In this document: positions 32,750 to 41,415 of the stretch, one piece after another
Layout of the letters: each line of letters begins with the position of its first letter
Numbering within the stretch: position 1 is the first letter of the stretch
Assembly (NCBI GenBank): GCA_022394775.1
Contig: JAGFCB010000133.1
Span: 1 to 44,051 of the forward strand
Direction: 5' to 3'
DNA length: 44,051 nt
From: Candidatus Poribacteria bacterium
GTDB taxonomy: Bacteria; Poribacteria; WGA-4E; WGA-3G
Program-made: the position numbers and the translations under genes
Notes under the pieces: model-generated
The model's input: only the letters and a program-made list of their open reading frames with translations
What the model was told of the DNA's origin: nothing
Database searches by the model: none

Positions 32750-35446
32750 TTAGAAACTGTATCCGACTTTGGCGTACCAGAACGCGCCATCAAATCCAAA
32801 CGGACTGAACTGCCCATATTTGTTGCCAACAGAACCAGCACCATTCGGATTTTCATCGGGAAAGGTATTAAGGATATTTCTACCACCGAGCGTGAGAGCC
32901 AATCCGGAGCCCACGGTGTAAGTGGTTTCCAAGTCGAAAATAACTCTTCCCGTGTATTCTCCAGTGCCTTCCACATCTGGATTCTGTAAGTAATCTTCAG
33001 AATCGAACCAACCGCTGAAATAGCTGGCACGCCCGAGCACACTCCACACATCCGTTATCGATTGAATGACAGTCAGGCTGGCGCGGTGTTCGGGTAGGTT
33101 CTCTTGGAGTTCCCTAATTCGATGATCGTCCAGCGTGGCAGGATTGTGCTCGGTAACTGTGGTGTTGGTGAAGTTATACACAGCGATAGCATTTCCGTTC
33201 GGTATAGGTATCGTAACGACGGCATCAATACCGTTGGTTGTCGTAGAGAAGTCATTGATAAAGAACTGGAATGTTTCCAGATTCGCTGCACTGGTTACAC
33301 CTGCGGCGATGAGCTGCGTCTTCTGCGCGTCAGTCAATGTAAAGTGTTGTGACACGGATAACCGGTTTTTCAGCCGAATATCAAAAAAGTCCATCGTGAA
33401 GTTTACACCCAAAATATCAACGGTAAATCCACCTGTGAAGTTATTTGATGTTTCCGGGTCAAGCGAATTATCTTCCTTGCCTGTTACAACACCGACAGCA
33501 GCGTTGGTGGAAGGAATTGTTCCTTTATTAACGAGATCACCTTTCGCAAAATCGTATTCAGTGGTAATGTTGAACGTATTTTGCTGTCCGGGTGTCGGTG
33601 CGCGGAACCCGCTACTATAACTTCCGCGTAAGCGCATCGTTTCCGTAACCTTGTAGTTCGCAGCGGCTTTATAGTTCAGGGTGCTACCGAAAATCTCAAA
33701 TTGTTCACCGCGCACAGCGAGCGCGATCAGGAGCGGATCAATGGGTCTGATTTCAGTTTCCAGATAGGCGGCAACGTTGTAACGGTGCCACTTGCCTGCC
33801 GCAACTGGACTAAATCCTGAAAATCCGTTGGAGGCAGCCGTAAAGCCTTGCGCTGCGAGGGGACCGATCTGATGCGACTCGCGTTCACCCTCTATGATTT
33901 CAAATCCTTCGTCCCGATATTCCAGACCAGAAGCGAGGAACACCATGTCGCTGAGCGGATAGGTTACATCGAAGTTGAGGTTATAATCCGTCTGGATATA
34001 GTCGCCCGGATCAAAATATGTCGGTGTATCTGGGCCGAGCGAAGCATTAACAGTGTTAAAAATAAAGAAATCAGCATGGTTGCGTCCAAAAGAGCCACTC
34101 AGATCCCAGGTTAAGTCCTTACCCAACGTGTCTTTGAGCGCGGTGCCTTTAACACCAACGACGACGGAGCTATCCCACATGAATGCCCCAAATCTGGGTG
34201 TGAATCCGCCGGGGAACATCTCTTGGAAATTGAAAAGATTCGGGTCATTCTTGACGGCTTGCAACCGTTCGGGATCAGGAACGTGGTTGACTATAGGGAT
34301 ATCGTCAGCATCGTGAGGTGACAGTTCGGTAAACTCCGTTCCGGCTTCCTCTGCTGCCGCCTTTCGGGCTTCCCAATCCGCCATTTCCGCTGACAAACCC
34401 CGCAAATCTCCGACGAGCAACGAATCATCCTTCCCACTTGGGCTAAACACGCCATTGCGAGTGTTTGGGTTTCGGAAGTAGAACCCGCCTTCAACGCGCT
34501 TTCGGGCGTAGTTGGCATGTCCATAGAATTCAAGGGTATCCGTGAGCGTAGCACCATAGTTGGCAAACAATTTGATGTCATTCTCAATAATCGGCTGTCC
34601 CCAAATTTGCGCGGGGTCTTTTACACTGAAATTACCTGCGTTAATCAAGTCTATGGCATCAGTCCGTTGGATAGACCGGACAGTCGGATCTGCGCCGCCG
34701 TACTCAAAGCTGAGGTTACTCCACGCGTCTGGATTTCCTAAACCGATATTCCCCGCGAGCGCGAACTGTCGACCGTCGCCGAGTTGATAGATACCGGGTT
34801 TGAATTCAAAGGAGCCACCTTCGTAATTGTCTTTGAGTTGGAAGTTCATCACGCCAGCAATGGCATCGGAACCGTATTGTGCGGATGCACCATCGCGTAG
34901 TACCTCAACCTGTCTCAGCGCGATTGCCGGAATAGGCGACAGGTCAGGTCCCTGTGAGCCATCAGACAGACCATTTCCGAGCCAGTGAATCACTGAAGCG
35001 CGGTGTCGCCGCTTGTTATTGACCAGCACGAGTGTGTGGTCTGGGGCAAGCCCCCGTAGATTCGCCGGACGTACCACCGTTGACGCATCGCTAATCGGCT
35101 GCGTATTAACGTTATAAGATGGAACCAGAGTTCTCAGTAAATCTGGTAGATCTGCGCCAGCCTGTTTCTCAAAAGCTTCATTTGACACAATATCGATCGG
35201 TACTGCTGAATCTAAAACAGAACGCGGTTGTGCCCGTGTTCCTACCACGACAAGATTTTCAAGTCTGACAGGCGCATCCTCTTCAGACGCTTCTTCAGTT
35301 GCTTCTGCCTCACTCGTAGTTTCTTCGGCTTCCTCTGCCGGTTCAGCGTGTTGGTCCGCCATAATTGTCGTAAACGTGCACATCAAAACGCCTATAGCGA
35401 TGCTAAGCACGAAAAGGATCGGTTTAATATCGTTTTTGTAAGACAT
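32750..35446 (-). CDS. TonB-dependent outer-membrane receptor (paralogue B)
   Basis: An ~898-residue receptor. The start at 35446 is preceded by AAGGAA at good spacing; the frame extends to 35500 without a better site. A signal peptide (to about TTIMADQ) is followed by a Glu/Ala-rich stretch (AEEAEETTSEAEATEEASEE) and the same TonB-box/plug series as paralogue A: LENLVVVGTRAQPRSVLDSAVPIDIV, ANLRGLAPDHTLVLVNNKRRHRASVIHWLGNGLSDG, QVEVLRDGASAQYGSDAIAGVMNFQL. The barrel ends KVGYSF. Plugs are nearly identical between the two; barrels and loops diverge more, for instance in the last 150 residues. A promoter lies about 150 bases upstream. The ligand is unknown. Confidence 0.93.
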   Translation of the reverse strand: MSYKNDIKPILFVLSIAIGVLMCTFTTIMADQHAEPAEEAEETTSEAEATEEASEEDAPVRLENLVVVGTRAQPRSVLDSAVPIDIVSNEAFEKQAGADLPDLLRTLVPSYNVNTQPISDASTVVRPANLRGLAPDHTLVLVNNKRRHRASVIHWLGNGLSDGSQGPDLSPIPAIALRQVEVLRDGASAQYGSDAIAGVMNFQLKDNYEGGSFEFKPGIYQLGDGRQFALAGNIGLGNPDAWSNLSFEYGGADPTVRSIQRTDAIDLINAGNFSVKDPAQIWGQPIIENDIKLFANYGATLTDTLEFYGHANYARKRVEGGFYFRNPNTRNGVFSPSGKDDSLLVGDLRGLSAEMADWEARKAAAEEAGTEFTELSPHDADDIPIVNHVPDPERLQAVKNDPNLFNFQEMFPGGFTPRFGAFMWDSSVVVGVKGTALKDTLGKDLTWDLSGSFGRNHADFFIFNTVNASLGPDTPTYFDPGDYIQTDYNLNFDVTYPLSDMVFLASGLEYRDEGFEIIEGERESHQIGPLAAQGFTAASNGFSGFSPVAAGKWHRYNVAAYLETEIRPIDPLLIALAVRGEQFEIFGSTLNYKAAANYKVTETMRLRGSYSSGFRAPTPGQQNTFNITTEYDFAKGDLVNKGTIPSTNAAVGVVTGKEDNSLDPETSNNFTGGFTVDILGVNFTMDFFDIRLKNRLSVSQHFTLTDAQKTQLIAAGVTSAANLETFQFFINDFSTTTNGIDAVVTIPIPNGNAIAVYNFTNTTVTEHNPATLDDHRIRELQENLPEHRASLTVIQSITDVWSVLGRASYFSGWFDSEDYLQNPDVEGTGEYTGRVIFDLETTYTVGSGLALTLGGRNILNTFPDENPNGAGSVGNKYGQFSPFGFDGAFWYAKVGYSF

Positions 35447-35595
35447 ACAATTTTCCTTATGATTTTGGCGTAAACGCCAGATTTTCACTACTGATTTCAC
35501 AACTGGTCATAAATTAACACAACTGTTTATGGAATAATGGTATAGTTAGAAAACGTAGCGAATAATCTACGCCTCCTTTACAAGTTGATACTATA

Positions 35596-35624
35596 ATTAT
35601 ACTGAATATCATACCGTTATGCAA
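35596..35624 (-). promoter_or_regulatory. Promoter of the TonB receptor pair
   Basis: On the minus strand, TTGCAT (35624-35619), 17 bases, TATAAT (35601-35596). Start site expected near 35589, leaving a ~143-base leader. No Fur-type palindrome is obvious over it. Confidence 0.65.
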
Positions 35625-36030
35625 GTTACAGCGCAAAAATTGTAATATATACCCTGAAATTGTTGTATTAAGTGTCTTTAGACCTTAGTATTTTCAGGAT
35701 AATTCATTGGTAAAACGAAAACGGGACATAAAAGCCATGTTTGCCAGTGTAGCATTACTGATACGAAATTTCAGTTTTCGCAGTAAATATTGTTTCAATT
35801 CACTGTAGCCTATTTTTGTAGAAGTGAAACAATATTTGTAAAAATCATACGATTTCCGTGTATCGTAAAATTAGTTTTCAGAGGAATAGCCGTCAGTTTA
35901 TGGTACAAAAGCGTTCTTATCGTTAGATTTTTACGAGTTGAGGTACGACTTGATATTGTTGTGGTCGCAATGATTTATGAAATACCCTCATTTAATTGTA
36001 TAACCCACCCTAAATGGCTCTGATTTAGGC

Positions 36031-36059
36031 TTGACAACGAAAAGATGTTGGTATATACT
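36031..36059 (+). promoter_or_regulatory. Consensus promoter of the 429/39-residue gene pair
   Basis: TTGACA (36031-36036), 17 bases, TATACT (36054-36059), the same hexamers and spacing as the tnpB promoter. Start site expected near 36066, about 96 bases before the ATG. Confidence 0.85.
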
Positions 36060-36161
36060 TAAGATAGTATGCTAAACTAATGCGATATCCTGCTTCGGAT
36101 ACGAAGCATTACCTGAAGTATTGATCCAACGACTACGTTAGTAATAGCAAAATATATCACT

Positions 36162-37451
36162 ATGGCAAAGAAAAAAGGGCGTCGCACCATAAATGTGGCA
36201 CGGAAGCGTGAGAAACGAAATCGCGACCGGAAATCCAGACAAAAGCAACTTGCACTCGAAAAGCAACGTAAGTTGGTTAATGAAAAATCAGAAGAAGAAT
36301 ATCTACACGCTTGCATCGCAGCGAGCCGAAAGTTACTCGACGAACCTGAATTTGAGGGGATACTTTTCGACCCCGAACTGATGCAGAAACGGGTAATGGA
36401 AGTTCTGAATCACATTGAAGCAGAGAATGAAAATATACTTATAGACCCACCAGAACGTTTACTTGAACCTGAAGACAGTTCTACCTATCTCGCGGATGTG
36501 AAAGTAGATGAAGCCTTCGTGAATGATGAACAACAGATCCGAATGTCGGAAGCGGAAGAGGCATCCGATCATTTTCGTTTAGAGGTCCTTCCACATTTGG
36601 TCACACCAGATTTCATGGGACAATTAACACGGGCACTCACAGCATGTGAAAGACGCCTCAAATTGACAGGCAATCGAGACCTCGCTGAAGTTGCTTTCGT
36701 TACGAGTTCGCTTTTTGAAGCAGCACCACCGGAAATATTGGCGTTTCACCCGATGATTCAAACTATCGGTATTGAGACCCTACGGATAGTTGTGGAAGAA
36801 CTGGATGTGGCTGTTGAGGGTGAGGAAAGCGTTAAAGGAATTCTCTCGGATGTCTTAGCACAGGAAGATTCGGAAACATCTCAATCTCAACCTATGGCTG
36901 CCTTTTCAAACACTGGCTTAGACGAGGCTATGGAAAGAAGTGGAGGCGTTGAATCTGCCGTTATGAAATCGGTACCACTCAATGTAGGCGATGTAGAAGA
37001 AACTGACAGTGAAGATGCTTTACCGATGCCTACAAGAACAGAGATGGATTCGATGGATACTGTGCAACGCTCGGCACCAGAAAGGATTGTTCTTCAAGAA
37101 GATGTACCACCCGTGGAAACACCACCTCCGCCAACATTGTCACCTGACGGACTTCCAGCCCGAGCTCTTTATAAAAATTTCAGTGGTTTGGCTATAAAAG
37201 AGAGCTTCAAGGTATCGTCAGATGACGGGGTTTTGCGAGAAGGGCTTGCAAACTATGCTTTGGTGAATGAAAACGAGAGACAGGTTGAATTTGCTGATAT
37301 AGAAAACGAACGTTACATTACGGTTACCAAAGAAAGACTTCAGTTACATGCACGTTCAGAGACAGAACTTACTATTGCAATGGCAGAAGTAGAAGCACAT
37401 TGTACATCGGCAGTGATGTACCTCGCCAAAACGGTAGAAGAAAGGGGGTAA
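36162..37451 (+). CDS. Unrecognised 429-residue protein with basic N-terminus
   Basis: The first ~40 residues are strongly basic (MAKKKGRRTINVARKREKRN and on) and helical, suggesting nucleic-acid or ribosome binding. Residues about 45-90 and 130-225 look helical and folded (VLPHLVTPDFMGQLTRALTACERRLKLTGNRDLAEVAF). About 225-330 is acidic, Ser/Met-rich and includes a Pro run (VETPPPPTLSPDG), likely a flexible linker. A last domain of ~95 residues begins LPARALYKNFSGLAI. No catalytic or metal motif is visible and I do not recognise the family. No Shine-Dalgarno precedes the ATG, but the promoter is near-consensus. The stop is four bases before the next small gene. Confidence 0.75.
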   Translation: MAKKKGRRTINVARKREKRNRDRKSRQKQLALEKQRKLVNEKSEEEYLHACIAASRKLLDEPEFEGILFDPELMQKRVMEVLNHIEAENENILIDPPERLLEPEDSSTYLADVKVDEAFVNDEQQIRMSEAEEASDHFRLEVLPHLVTPDFMGQLTRALTACERRLKLTGNRDLAEVAFVTSSLFEAAPPEILAFHPMIQTIGIETLRIVVEELDVAVEGEESVKGILSDVLAQEDSETSQSQPMAAFSNTGLDEAMERSGGVESAVMKSVPLNVGDVEETDSEDALPMPTRTEMDSMDTVQRSAPERIVLQEDVPPVETPPPPTLSPDGLPARALYKNFSGLAIKESFKVSSDDGVLREGLANYALVNENERQVEFADIENERYITVTKERLQLHARSETELTIAMAEVEAHCTSAVMYLAKTVEERG

Positions 37452-37455
37452 AATT

Positions 37456-37575
37456 ATGCCAAGAAGTAAAAGCGGACAAGTCCGACGTCGGACACAAATC
37501 CGTCAACGCCAGTTACGGCGACTCAAAAGACAAAAAGCGGCATTGAAAGAACTCTTGCAAAATCGAGAAGCTTAA
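37456..37575 (+). CDS. 39-residue highly basic protein
   Basis: MPRSKSGQVRRRTQIRQRQL and a further 19 residues, ending LLQNREA: 14 of 39 residues are Lys or Arg and the whole is likely one helix. A run of five G lies eight bases before the ATG, and the gene begins four bases after the stop of the 429-residue gene, so coupling is likely. Its composition recalls the basic N-terminus of that protein. It could be a small ribosome- or nucleic-acid-associated protein. The spacing and ribosome site support it as a real gene. Confidence 0.6.
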   Translation: MPRSKSGQVRRRTQIRQRQLRRLKRQKAALKELLQNREA

Positions 37576-37594
37576 TATGCATGTTGCGTGTTGT

Positions 37595-37614
37595 GGCGGG
37601 TTGCCGTGCCCGCC
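37595..37614. terminator. GC-rich hairpin between convergent genes
   Basis: GGCGGG (37595-37600) pairs with CCCGCC (37609-37614). A run of eight T follows at about 37630 on the plus strand. The TTGTGGCGGG arm is the same as that of the repeat at 11182, so it may be a member of that repeat family serving as a terminator. Confidence 0.5.
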
Positions 37615-37630
37615 TGCGTTCCTGTTAGTA

Positions 37631-38407
37631 TTATTTTTTTTCTGTTTTTTCAAAATGGACAAACTCAGCGGCGTTTAGGCGTACAGAGTTTCCATCGCTC
37701 CCCTCAACATATCCCATTCTGAGCAACGTAATTATCTCATGAGAGGTAGGAACGGTAAGAAGTTGGCGGATCTGCTCACGGTCTGCTGCGCGCTCGAGAG
37801 GTGCACTGACGAACTGCGCTCCGATTTTTAGGGCGGTTGCGGCGAGAAGTACATTTTGGATTAACATCCCCATGCTCAACCACATCCATCGCGTCCCACC
37901 TTCACCGGGTGGATACCGCTTACAATTCATTGTTACTAACATAAGCAGAGGTGCCTCGCGTACCTGTGTGGCAATCTCTTTAGCGGGTATTTTACCTGCC
38001 CCTAAATGTCCGAAAAACGTAAACGATTTTGCGTTTTTCAATAACCCTTGGAGTAGTTGTTCAGGAGCATCCTGAAGTGGTTTGGGTAGTGTGACGTGAT
38101 CAGTCAGCAGCACACCGTCGCCGCGCGCCTGCCACTCTGCTTCCGTGAGCCGCATCCATCGGCTGTTGTCATCAAGAAATTTTGAATCCTTGAATTGTTC
38201 GATGATAGCGTGTTCTGTTATGTCGGCGAGTGCCGCTTTACCGGCTGCTTCCTGAATAAGCACAAGTTCCCAAGGTTGGACATTGAAGGGGGACGGTGCC
38301 CACCGCGCAGCCTCAATGAGTTTCTCAAGGTCATCAGGATCTATCGGACGTTCTTGAAATGTTCCGCGATGGCTTCGGCGTTGCGTCATTGCATCAAATA
38401 CATTCAT
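37631..38407 (-). CDS. Nitroreductase family FMN-dependent protein
   Basis: A 258-residue protein. The start FDAMTQRRSHRGTFQERPIDPDDLEKLIEAARWAPSPFNVQPWELV is the classic nitroreductase FMN-binding opening (RRSHR and PSPFNxQPW); WMWLSMGMLIQNVLLAATALKIGAQF and ITLLRMGYVEG complete it. It is longer than the minimal ~200 residues because of an insertion at about 85-150. Members reduce nitro compounds, quinones, enones or perform dehydrogenation; substrate unknown. The gene starts four bases after the PfkB kinase stop. Confidence 0.88.
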   Translation of the reverse strand: MNVFDAMTQRRSHRGTFQERPIDPDDLEKLIEAARWAPSPFNVQPWELVLIQEAAGKAALADITEHAIIEQFKDSKFLDDNSRWMRLTEAEWQARGDGVLLTDHVTLPKPLQDAPEQLLQGLLKNAKSFTFFGHLGAGKIPAKEIATQVREAPLLMLVTMNCKRYPPGEGGTRWMWLSMGMLIQNVLLAATALKIGAQFVSAPLERAADREQIRQLLTVPTSHEIITLLRMGYVEGSDGNSVRLNAAEFVHFEKTEKK

Positions 38408-38411
38408 AGGC

Positions 38412-39446
38412 TCACAAGCTCCGGTGGCGTTTTAGGATTTCTGCTGGTGAAGCAGTGCCGGTAGTGCCAATTTTAGTGACAGTAATTGAAGCGACCAGAT
38501 TCCCCACATAAGCTGCTTCAACAGCAGCATCAACCCCAAGGCTGCAGAGTGTTGTTACAAGTCCAGCCGAAACGCTGTCGCCCGCCCCGACCGGATCGGT
38601 TTCATCGTCAATTGAGATACCGGGGATATGTGTAAATTCACCGTTATGGTAGACGAGGATACCATTTTCACCGAGCGTGACATATACTGTATTTTGGGTC
38701 TGCGCCGCGAGGGTAAGCGCGCACTGCTTGGCTTCTTCAATATCAACTTGATGTCCGCTCCATTCTGTTTGAATCGCGCGTTTTGCCTCAAATCGGTTCG
38801 GTTTAATGATGACATTTCGATACTCACCGATCCGCGTGCGGGAGTCAGCGAAGAATATTTTTTCACGGAATTCCGATGCCAATTCACACAATACTTCTCG
38901 CACACGGGTCGTTACAACGCCTAAATTTTCATGCGGCATCTGATCACCGACGATTATACCGTTAACAAGCGGAATACACGCGTGAAGGGCATCGGTAACA
39001 GTTGCTTCAACTTCTGCTGCCATAGGGACTTGGTTTTCAATATCAAACCGTGGTCCCTCCGTCTCCACGCCTTCATAGCCACGGTGAATCGGTTTGAGAT
39101 AGGTAGGCGTGCTCCATTTTGGCACTTGTATCATAAAATCTGTCTGACATCCATTTGCTTGTAAGTAATTTAGCAGTGTCCCTCCAAATCCGTCTTCACC
39201 GATAACACCTAACGTATAGACTGCTCCTACACCTAATGCGTTTAGATTGTTTGTGACTGTTCCTGCTGCGCCGGGACTATAACGTTGTTCAACAACAGGA
39301 TTCGTGTGCCAAGGTGTTTCCAACGACAGCGTCGAACGTACTTTGTCTATATACCAGTAAGCATCGAGGTAGAAATCTCCGACGACTAGAATTCGTTGGT
39401 CGCCAAAACGATTAAGAATAGTTTGTAGGCGTGCTTCGCTAATCAA
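38412..39446 (-). CDS. PfkB family carbohydrate kinase (RfaE/HldE-like)
   Basis: A 344-residue ribokinase-fold kinase. ILVVGDFYLDAYWYIDKV at the start resembles heptose-phosphate kinases (RfaE domain I). The ATP/anion-hole motif DPVGAGDSVSAGL near residue 285 carries the catalytic Asp. The usual GGAAxNVAxNL block reads SPGAAGTVTNNLNALG. The start is taken as TTG at 39446, six bases after GGAGG; the GTG at 39467 lies before that site. Substrate unknown, a phosphorylated or free sugar. A TGC-TATAAT extended -10 sits about 45 bases upstream. Confidence 0.85.
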   Translation of the reverse strand: MISEARLQTILNRFGDQRILVVGDFYLDAYWYIDKVRSTLSLETPWHTNPVVEQRYSPGAAGTVTNNLNALGVGAVYTLGVIGEDGFGGTLLNYLQANGCQTDFMIQVPKWSTPTYLKPIHRGYEGVETEGPRFDIENQVPMAAEVEATVTDALHACIPLVNGIIVGDQMPHENLGVVTTRVREVLCELASEFREKIFFADSRTRIGEYRNVIIKPNRFEAKRAIQTEWSGHQVDIEEAKQCALTLAAQTQNTVYVTLGENGILVYHNGEFTHIPGISIDDETDPVGAGDSVSAGLVTTLCSLGVDAAVEAAYVGNLVASITVTKIGTTGTASPAEILKRHRSL

Positions 39447-39489
39447 GGTGTTCCTCCGATGTCTCACAATCCACTAACCTTAGATATTT

Positions 39490-39498
39490 ATTATAGCA
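39490..39498 (-). promoter_or_regulatory. Extended -10 promoter of the PfkB kinase
   Basis: On the minus strand TGC (39498-39496) then TATAAT (39495-39490), without a good -35 hexamer. It is divergent from the glycosyltransferase promoter. Confidence 0.5.
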
Positions 39499-39552
39499 TA
39501 TCAGCGTCTTTTACGGAAACCCCAAATTCGTTGATATTCCCATAATAAGCGT

Positions 39553-39581
39553 TTGACAGAAAATCGTTTTTATTGTATAAT
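39553..39581 (+). promoter_or_regulatory. Perfect sigma-70 promoter of the glycosyltransferase gene
   Basis: TTGACA (39553-39558), 17 bases, TATAAT (39576-39581): a perfect match. The start site would be near 39588, only about six bases before the ATG at 39594, so the mRNA should be nearly leaderless. Confidence 0.85.
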
Positions 39582-39593
39582 TTATTCAAAACT

Positions 39594-40256
39594 ATGAAAA
39601 TCTGCCTGCTGCTACCGGCTTATAATGAATCTAAAACGATTGGACAGATAATTCAGGAAACATCTGAATTCATCAGTGAGGTTGTTGTCATTGACGACGG
39701 CTCATCGGATGAGACAGCAGAGATTGCTTCTGCATGTGGTGTGGTTTGTCTGGCAAATGTCACAAATTGTGGTAAAGGGAACGCGCTAAAAAAAGGCTTC
39801 GCTTATGCAATTGAGAATGGATATGAATTAGTTTTCACGATGGACAGTGATGGGCAGCATCGCCCCGCAGATATACCTCGCTTTTTGGCACATTTTGACA
39901 ACACGCATCCGGATATACTCATCGGAGCAAGAGCAACAAAAAACTCGCGAACATCGATGCCATTTCATCGATGGGTCAATAACCGTTTAATTTCTTACGT
40001 CGGCTCCAAATTGTGTGGGCAATCGGTGCCGGATTTTCAATCAGGGTATCGACTCATTCAGGCAGATGTTTTGCGACGGGTTCGTTTGGAAACAGAGCGT
40101 TATGAGATGGAATCTGAACTGCTGATAAAAGCAGGGCGACTTGGGTTCCGTATTGAGAGTTTACCGATTCAGACGCGTTACGGCGATGAAGTCAGCCATA
40201 TTAAACCGCTTCGGGAGATGTGGCTGTTTACGAGATTATTATTTCGTAGTTTATGA
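39594..40256 (+). CDS. Family 2 glycosyltransferase (DPM1/dolichyl-phosphate-sugar-synthase-like)
   Basis: A 220-residue GT-A enzyme. MKICLLLPAYNESKTIGQII, VVVIDDGSSDETAEIA and the metal-binding MDSDGQHRP (DxD) motif are all present, followed by VNNRLISYVGSKLCGQSVPDFQSGYRLI, the RxR-like acceptor region of polyprenyl-phosphate glycosyltransferases. No membrane segments follow, so it is the short soluble type. The ATG at 39594 is chosen over the TTG at 39573 because that codon lies inside the -10 region. No room exists for a Shine-Dalgarno site. Confidence 0.88.
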   Translation: MKICLLLPAYNESKTIGQIIQETSEFISEVVVIDDGSSDETAEIASACGVVCLANVTNCGKGNALKKGFAYAIENGYELVFTMDSDGQHRPADIPRFLAHFDNTHPDILIGARATKNSRTSMPFHRWVNNRLISYVGSKLCGQSVPDFQSGYRLIQADVLRRVRLETERYEMESELLIKAGRLGFRIESLPIQTRYGDEVSHIKPLREMWLFTRLLFRSL

Positions 40257-40263
40257 AGAATAG

Positions 40264-40343
40264 CAGTTGGCTATCGGCTTTCAGCAAACAAGTGCTCTTG
40301 CTGACTGCTAACAGCCATTCCTTCTGACACCTGACAACTAATA
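40264..40343. repeat. Imperfect palindromic intergenic repeat, copy 2
   Basis: Arms at 40269-40287 (GGCTATCGGCTTTCAGCAA) and 40298-40316 pair at 14 of 19 positions around a ten-base loop. Further right, CTGACACCTGACAAC resembles the right end of copy 1. It fills nearly the whole gap to the next gene, ending two bases before its ATG. Confidence 0.6.
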
Positions 40344-40344
40344 C

Positions 40345-41373
40345 ATGAATTCACTTCGGCTCTTTGCTAACGGTTTTCTAATAGGCATTGCTAATATTAT
40401 CCCCGGTATGAGTGGTGGTACTCTTGCACTCGTTTTAGGTATTTATGAACGGCTCATCGGTGCATTACGGCGTATTGGGTTTTCAACGGTGAAAAAATTA
40501 CTGGGGACTGTCCGATTAAAAAAAGATGCCTTCGCGGAAGCAGGAGATGAGCTTCGCCGTATTGACTTCGGTTTTCTTGCGCTGTTGGGAATTGGCGCGA
40601 TTGCTGCCTTATTGCTTACGTCAAAGTTAATTGTCTATCTGCTGAACAATCACCACGATGCGACTTATGGCTTCTTTAGTGGGTTAATCTTGGTATCTAT
40701 TTTCATACCGCTGCGAATGCTAAAGGGGTTCGGTTGGAAAGAATCAGTAATACTGCTGATCGCTGTTGCGCTGATATTAAGCCTCTCCGTGGGTATGGGT
40801 GAAAAGCAGTTAGAACGGGTTACTTATAAAGCCAGCAATGAGACGATGCTGGGTGACAGTGCTGGCGGCACAACTGGATTTCCGACATATTGGGAACTCG
40901 GACTCTTTTTTGGAAGTGGTGCGTTAGCGATTTCGGCGATGATTCTGCCGGGCATCAGTGGTTCGTTCCTGATGCTTGCGTTGGGGGTCTATTTCCCGCT
41001 CTTAACGGCAATAAATACCTTGATAGAGGGTGTCCCCGGATTGCTTAAGGGTGCTTTAACCGAATCAATGTTACGGAGTTTATTGATACTCGCTTTCGCT
41101 GCACTTGGATGTTTGTTTGGTCTTCTTGCGTTCACGCGGTTGCTTAGCTACCTGTTGGAACGCTACCGTAATCTGACAATCGCTTTTCTCATTGGGTTGA
41201 TGGTGGGTTCACTTTACGGGTTATGGCCGTTTCGTGAGTTTTCAATGGTTGATGGGGAACGGATAGATACTGCTCACATCTTACCGCAACTTGATGTGAA
41301 TTTGCTCATCACTATCGGTGCTTTTCTCATCGGCGGCGGTATCATTATTTTATTCACGCGTTTGGAGAATTAG
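40345..41373 (+). CDS. DUF368 family polyprenyl-phosphate transporter
   Basis: A 342-residue membrane protein with about eight hydrophobic segments. The opening FANGFLIGIANIIPGMSGGTLALVLGIYERLI and the mirrored second half SAMILPGISGSFLMLALGVYFPLL are the inverted PG-x-SG repeats of DUF368. The family (PopT) was reported to recycle undecaprenyl phosphate across the inner membrane. A polyprenyl-phosphate-type glycosyltransferase lies immediately upstream, which fits this role. No Shine-Dalgarno is visible because the repeat abuts the start codon. Confidence 0.9.
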   Translation: MNSLRLFANGFLIGIANIIPGMSGGTLALVLGIYERLIGALRRIGFSTVKKLLGTVRLKKDAFAEAGDELRRIDFGFLALLGIGAIAALLLTSKLIVYLLNNHHDATYGFFSGLILVSIFIPLRMLKGFGWKESVILLIAVALILSLSVGMGEKQLERVTYKASNETMLGDSAGGTTGFPTYWELGLFFGSGALAISAMILPGISGSFLMLALGVYFPLLTAINTLIEGVPGLLKGALTESMLRSLLILAFAALGCLFGLLAFTRLLSYLLERYRNLTIAFLIGLMVGSLYGLWPFREFSMVDGERIDTAHILPQLDVNLLITIGAFLIGGGIIILFTRLEN

Positions 41374-41415
41374 AGGGCAGCAGGAACCCACAGATAACAT
41401 CTTTCGTATGACAAA

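Larger units (their letters stand above)
35447..36161. other. Divergent intergenic region between receptor B and the 429-residue gene
   Basis: This ~700-base AT-rich region holds a promoter for each side (35596-35624 and 36031-36059). The receptor leader includes an unused AGGAGG at about 35572, followed by a small CGTAG/CTACG hairpin. Between them I see only short shadow frames. Confidence 0.5.

Noticed and set aside
33135..33620. 161-codon plus-strand frame
   Set aside because: Antisense to the TonB receptor barrel; low-complexity Val/Ser-rich translation typical of a shadow.
35560..35590. Leader peptide after the unused AGGAGG upstream of the TonB receptor
   Set aside because: Only an ATT codon follows at the right distance and the frame closes after a few codons.
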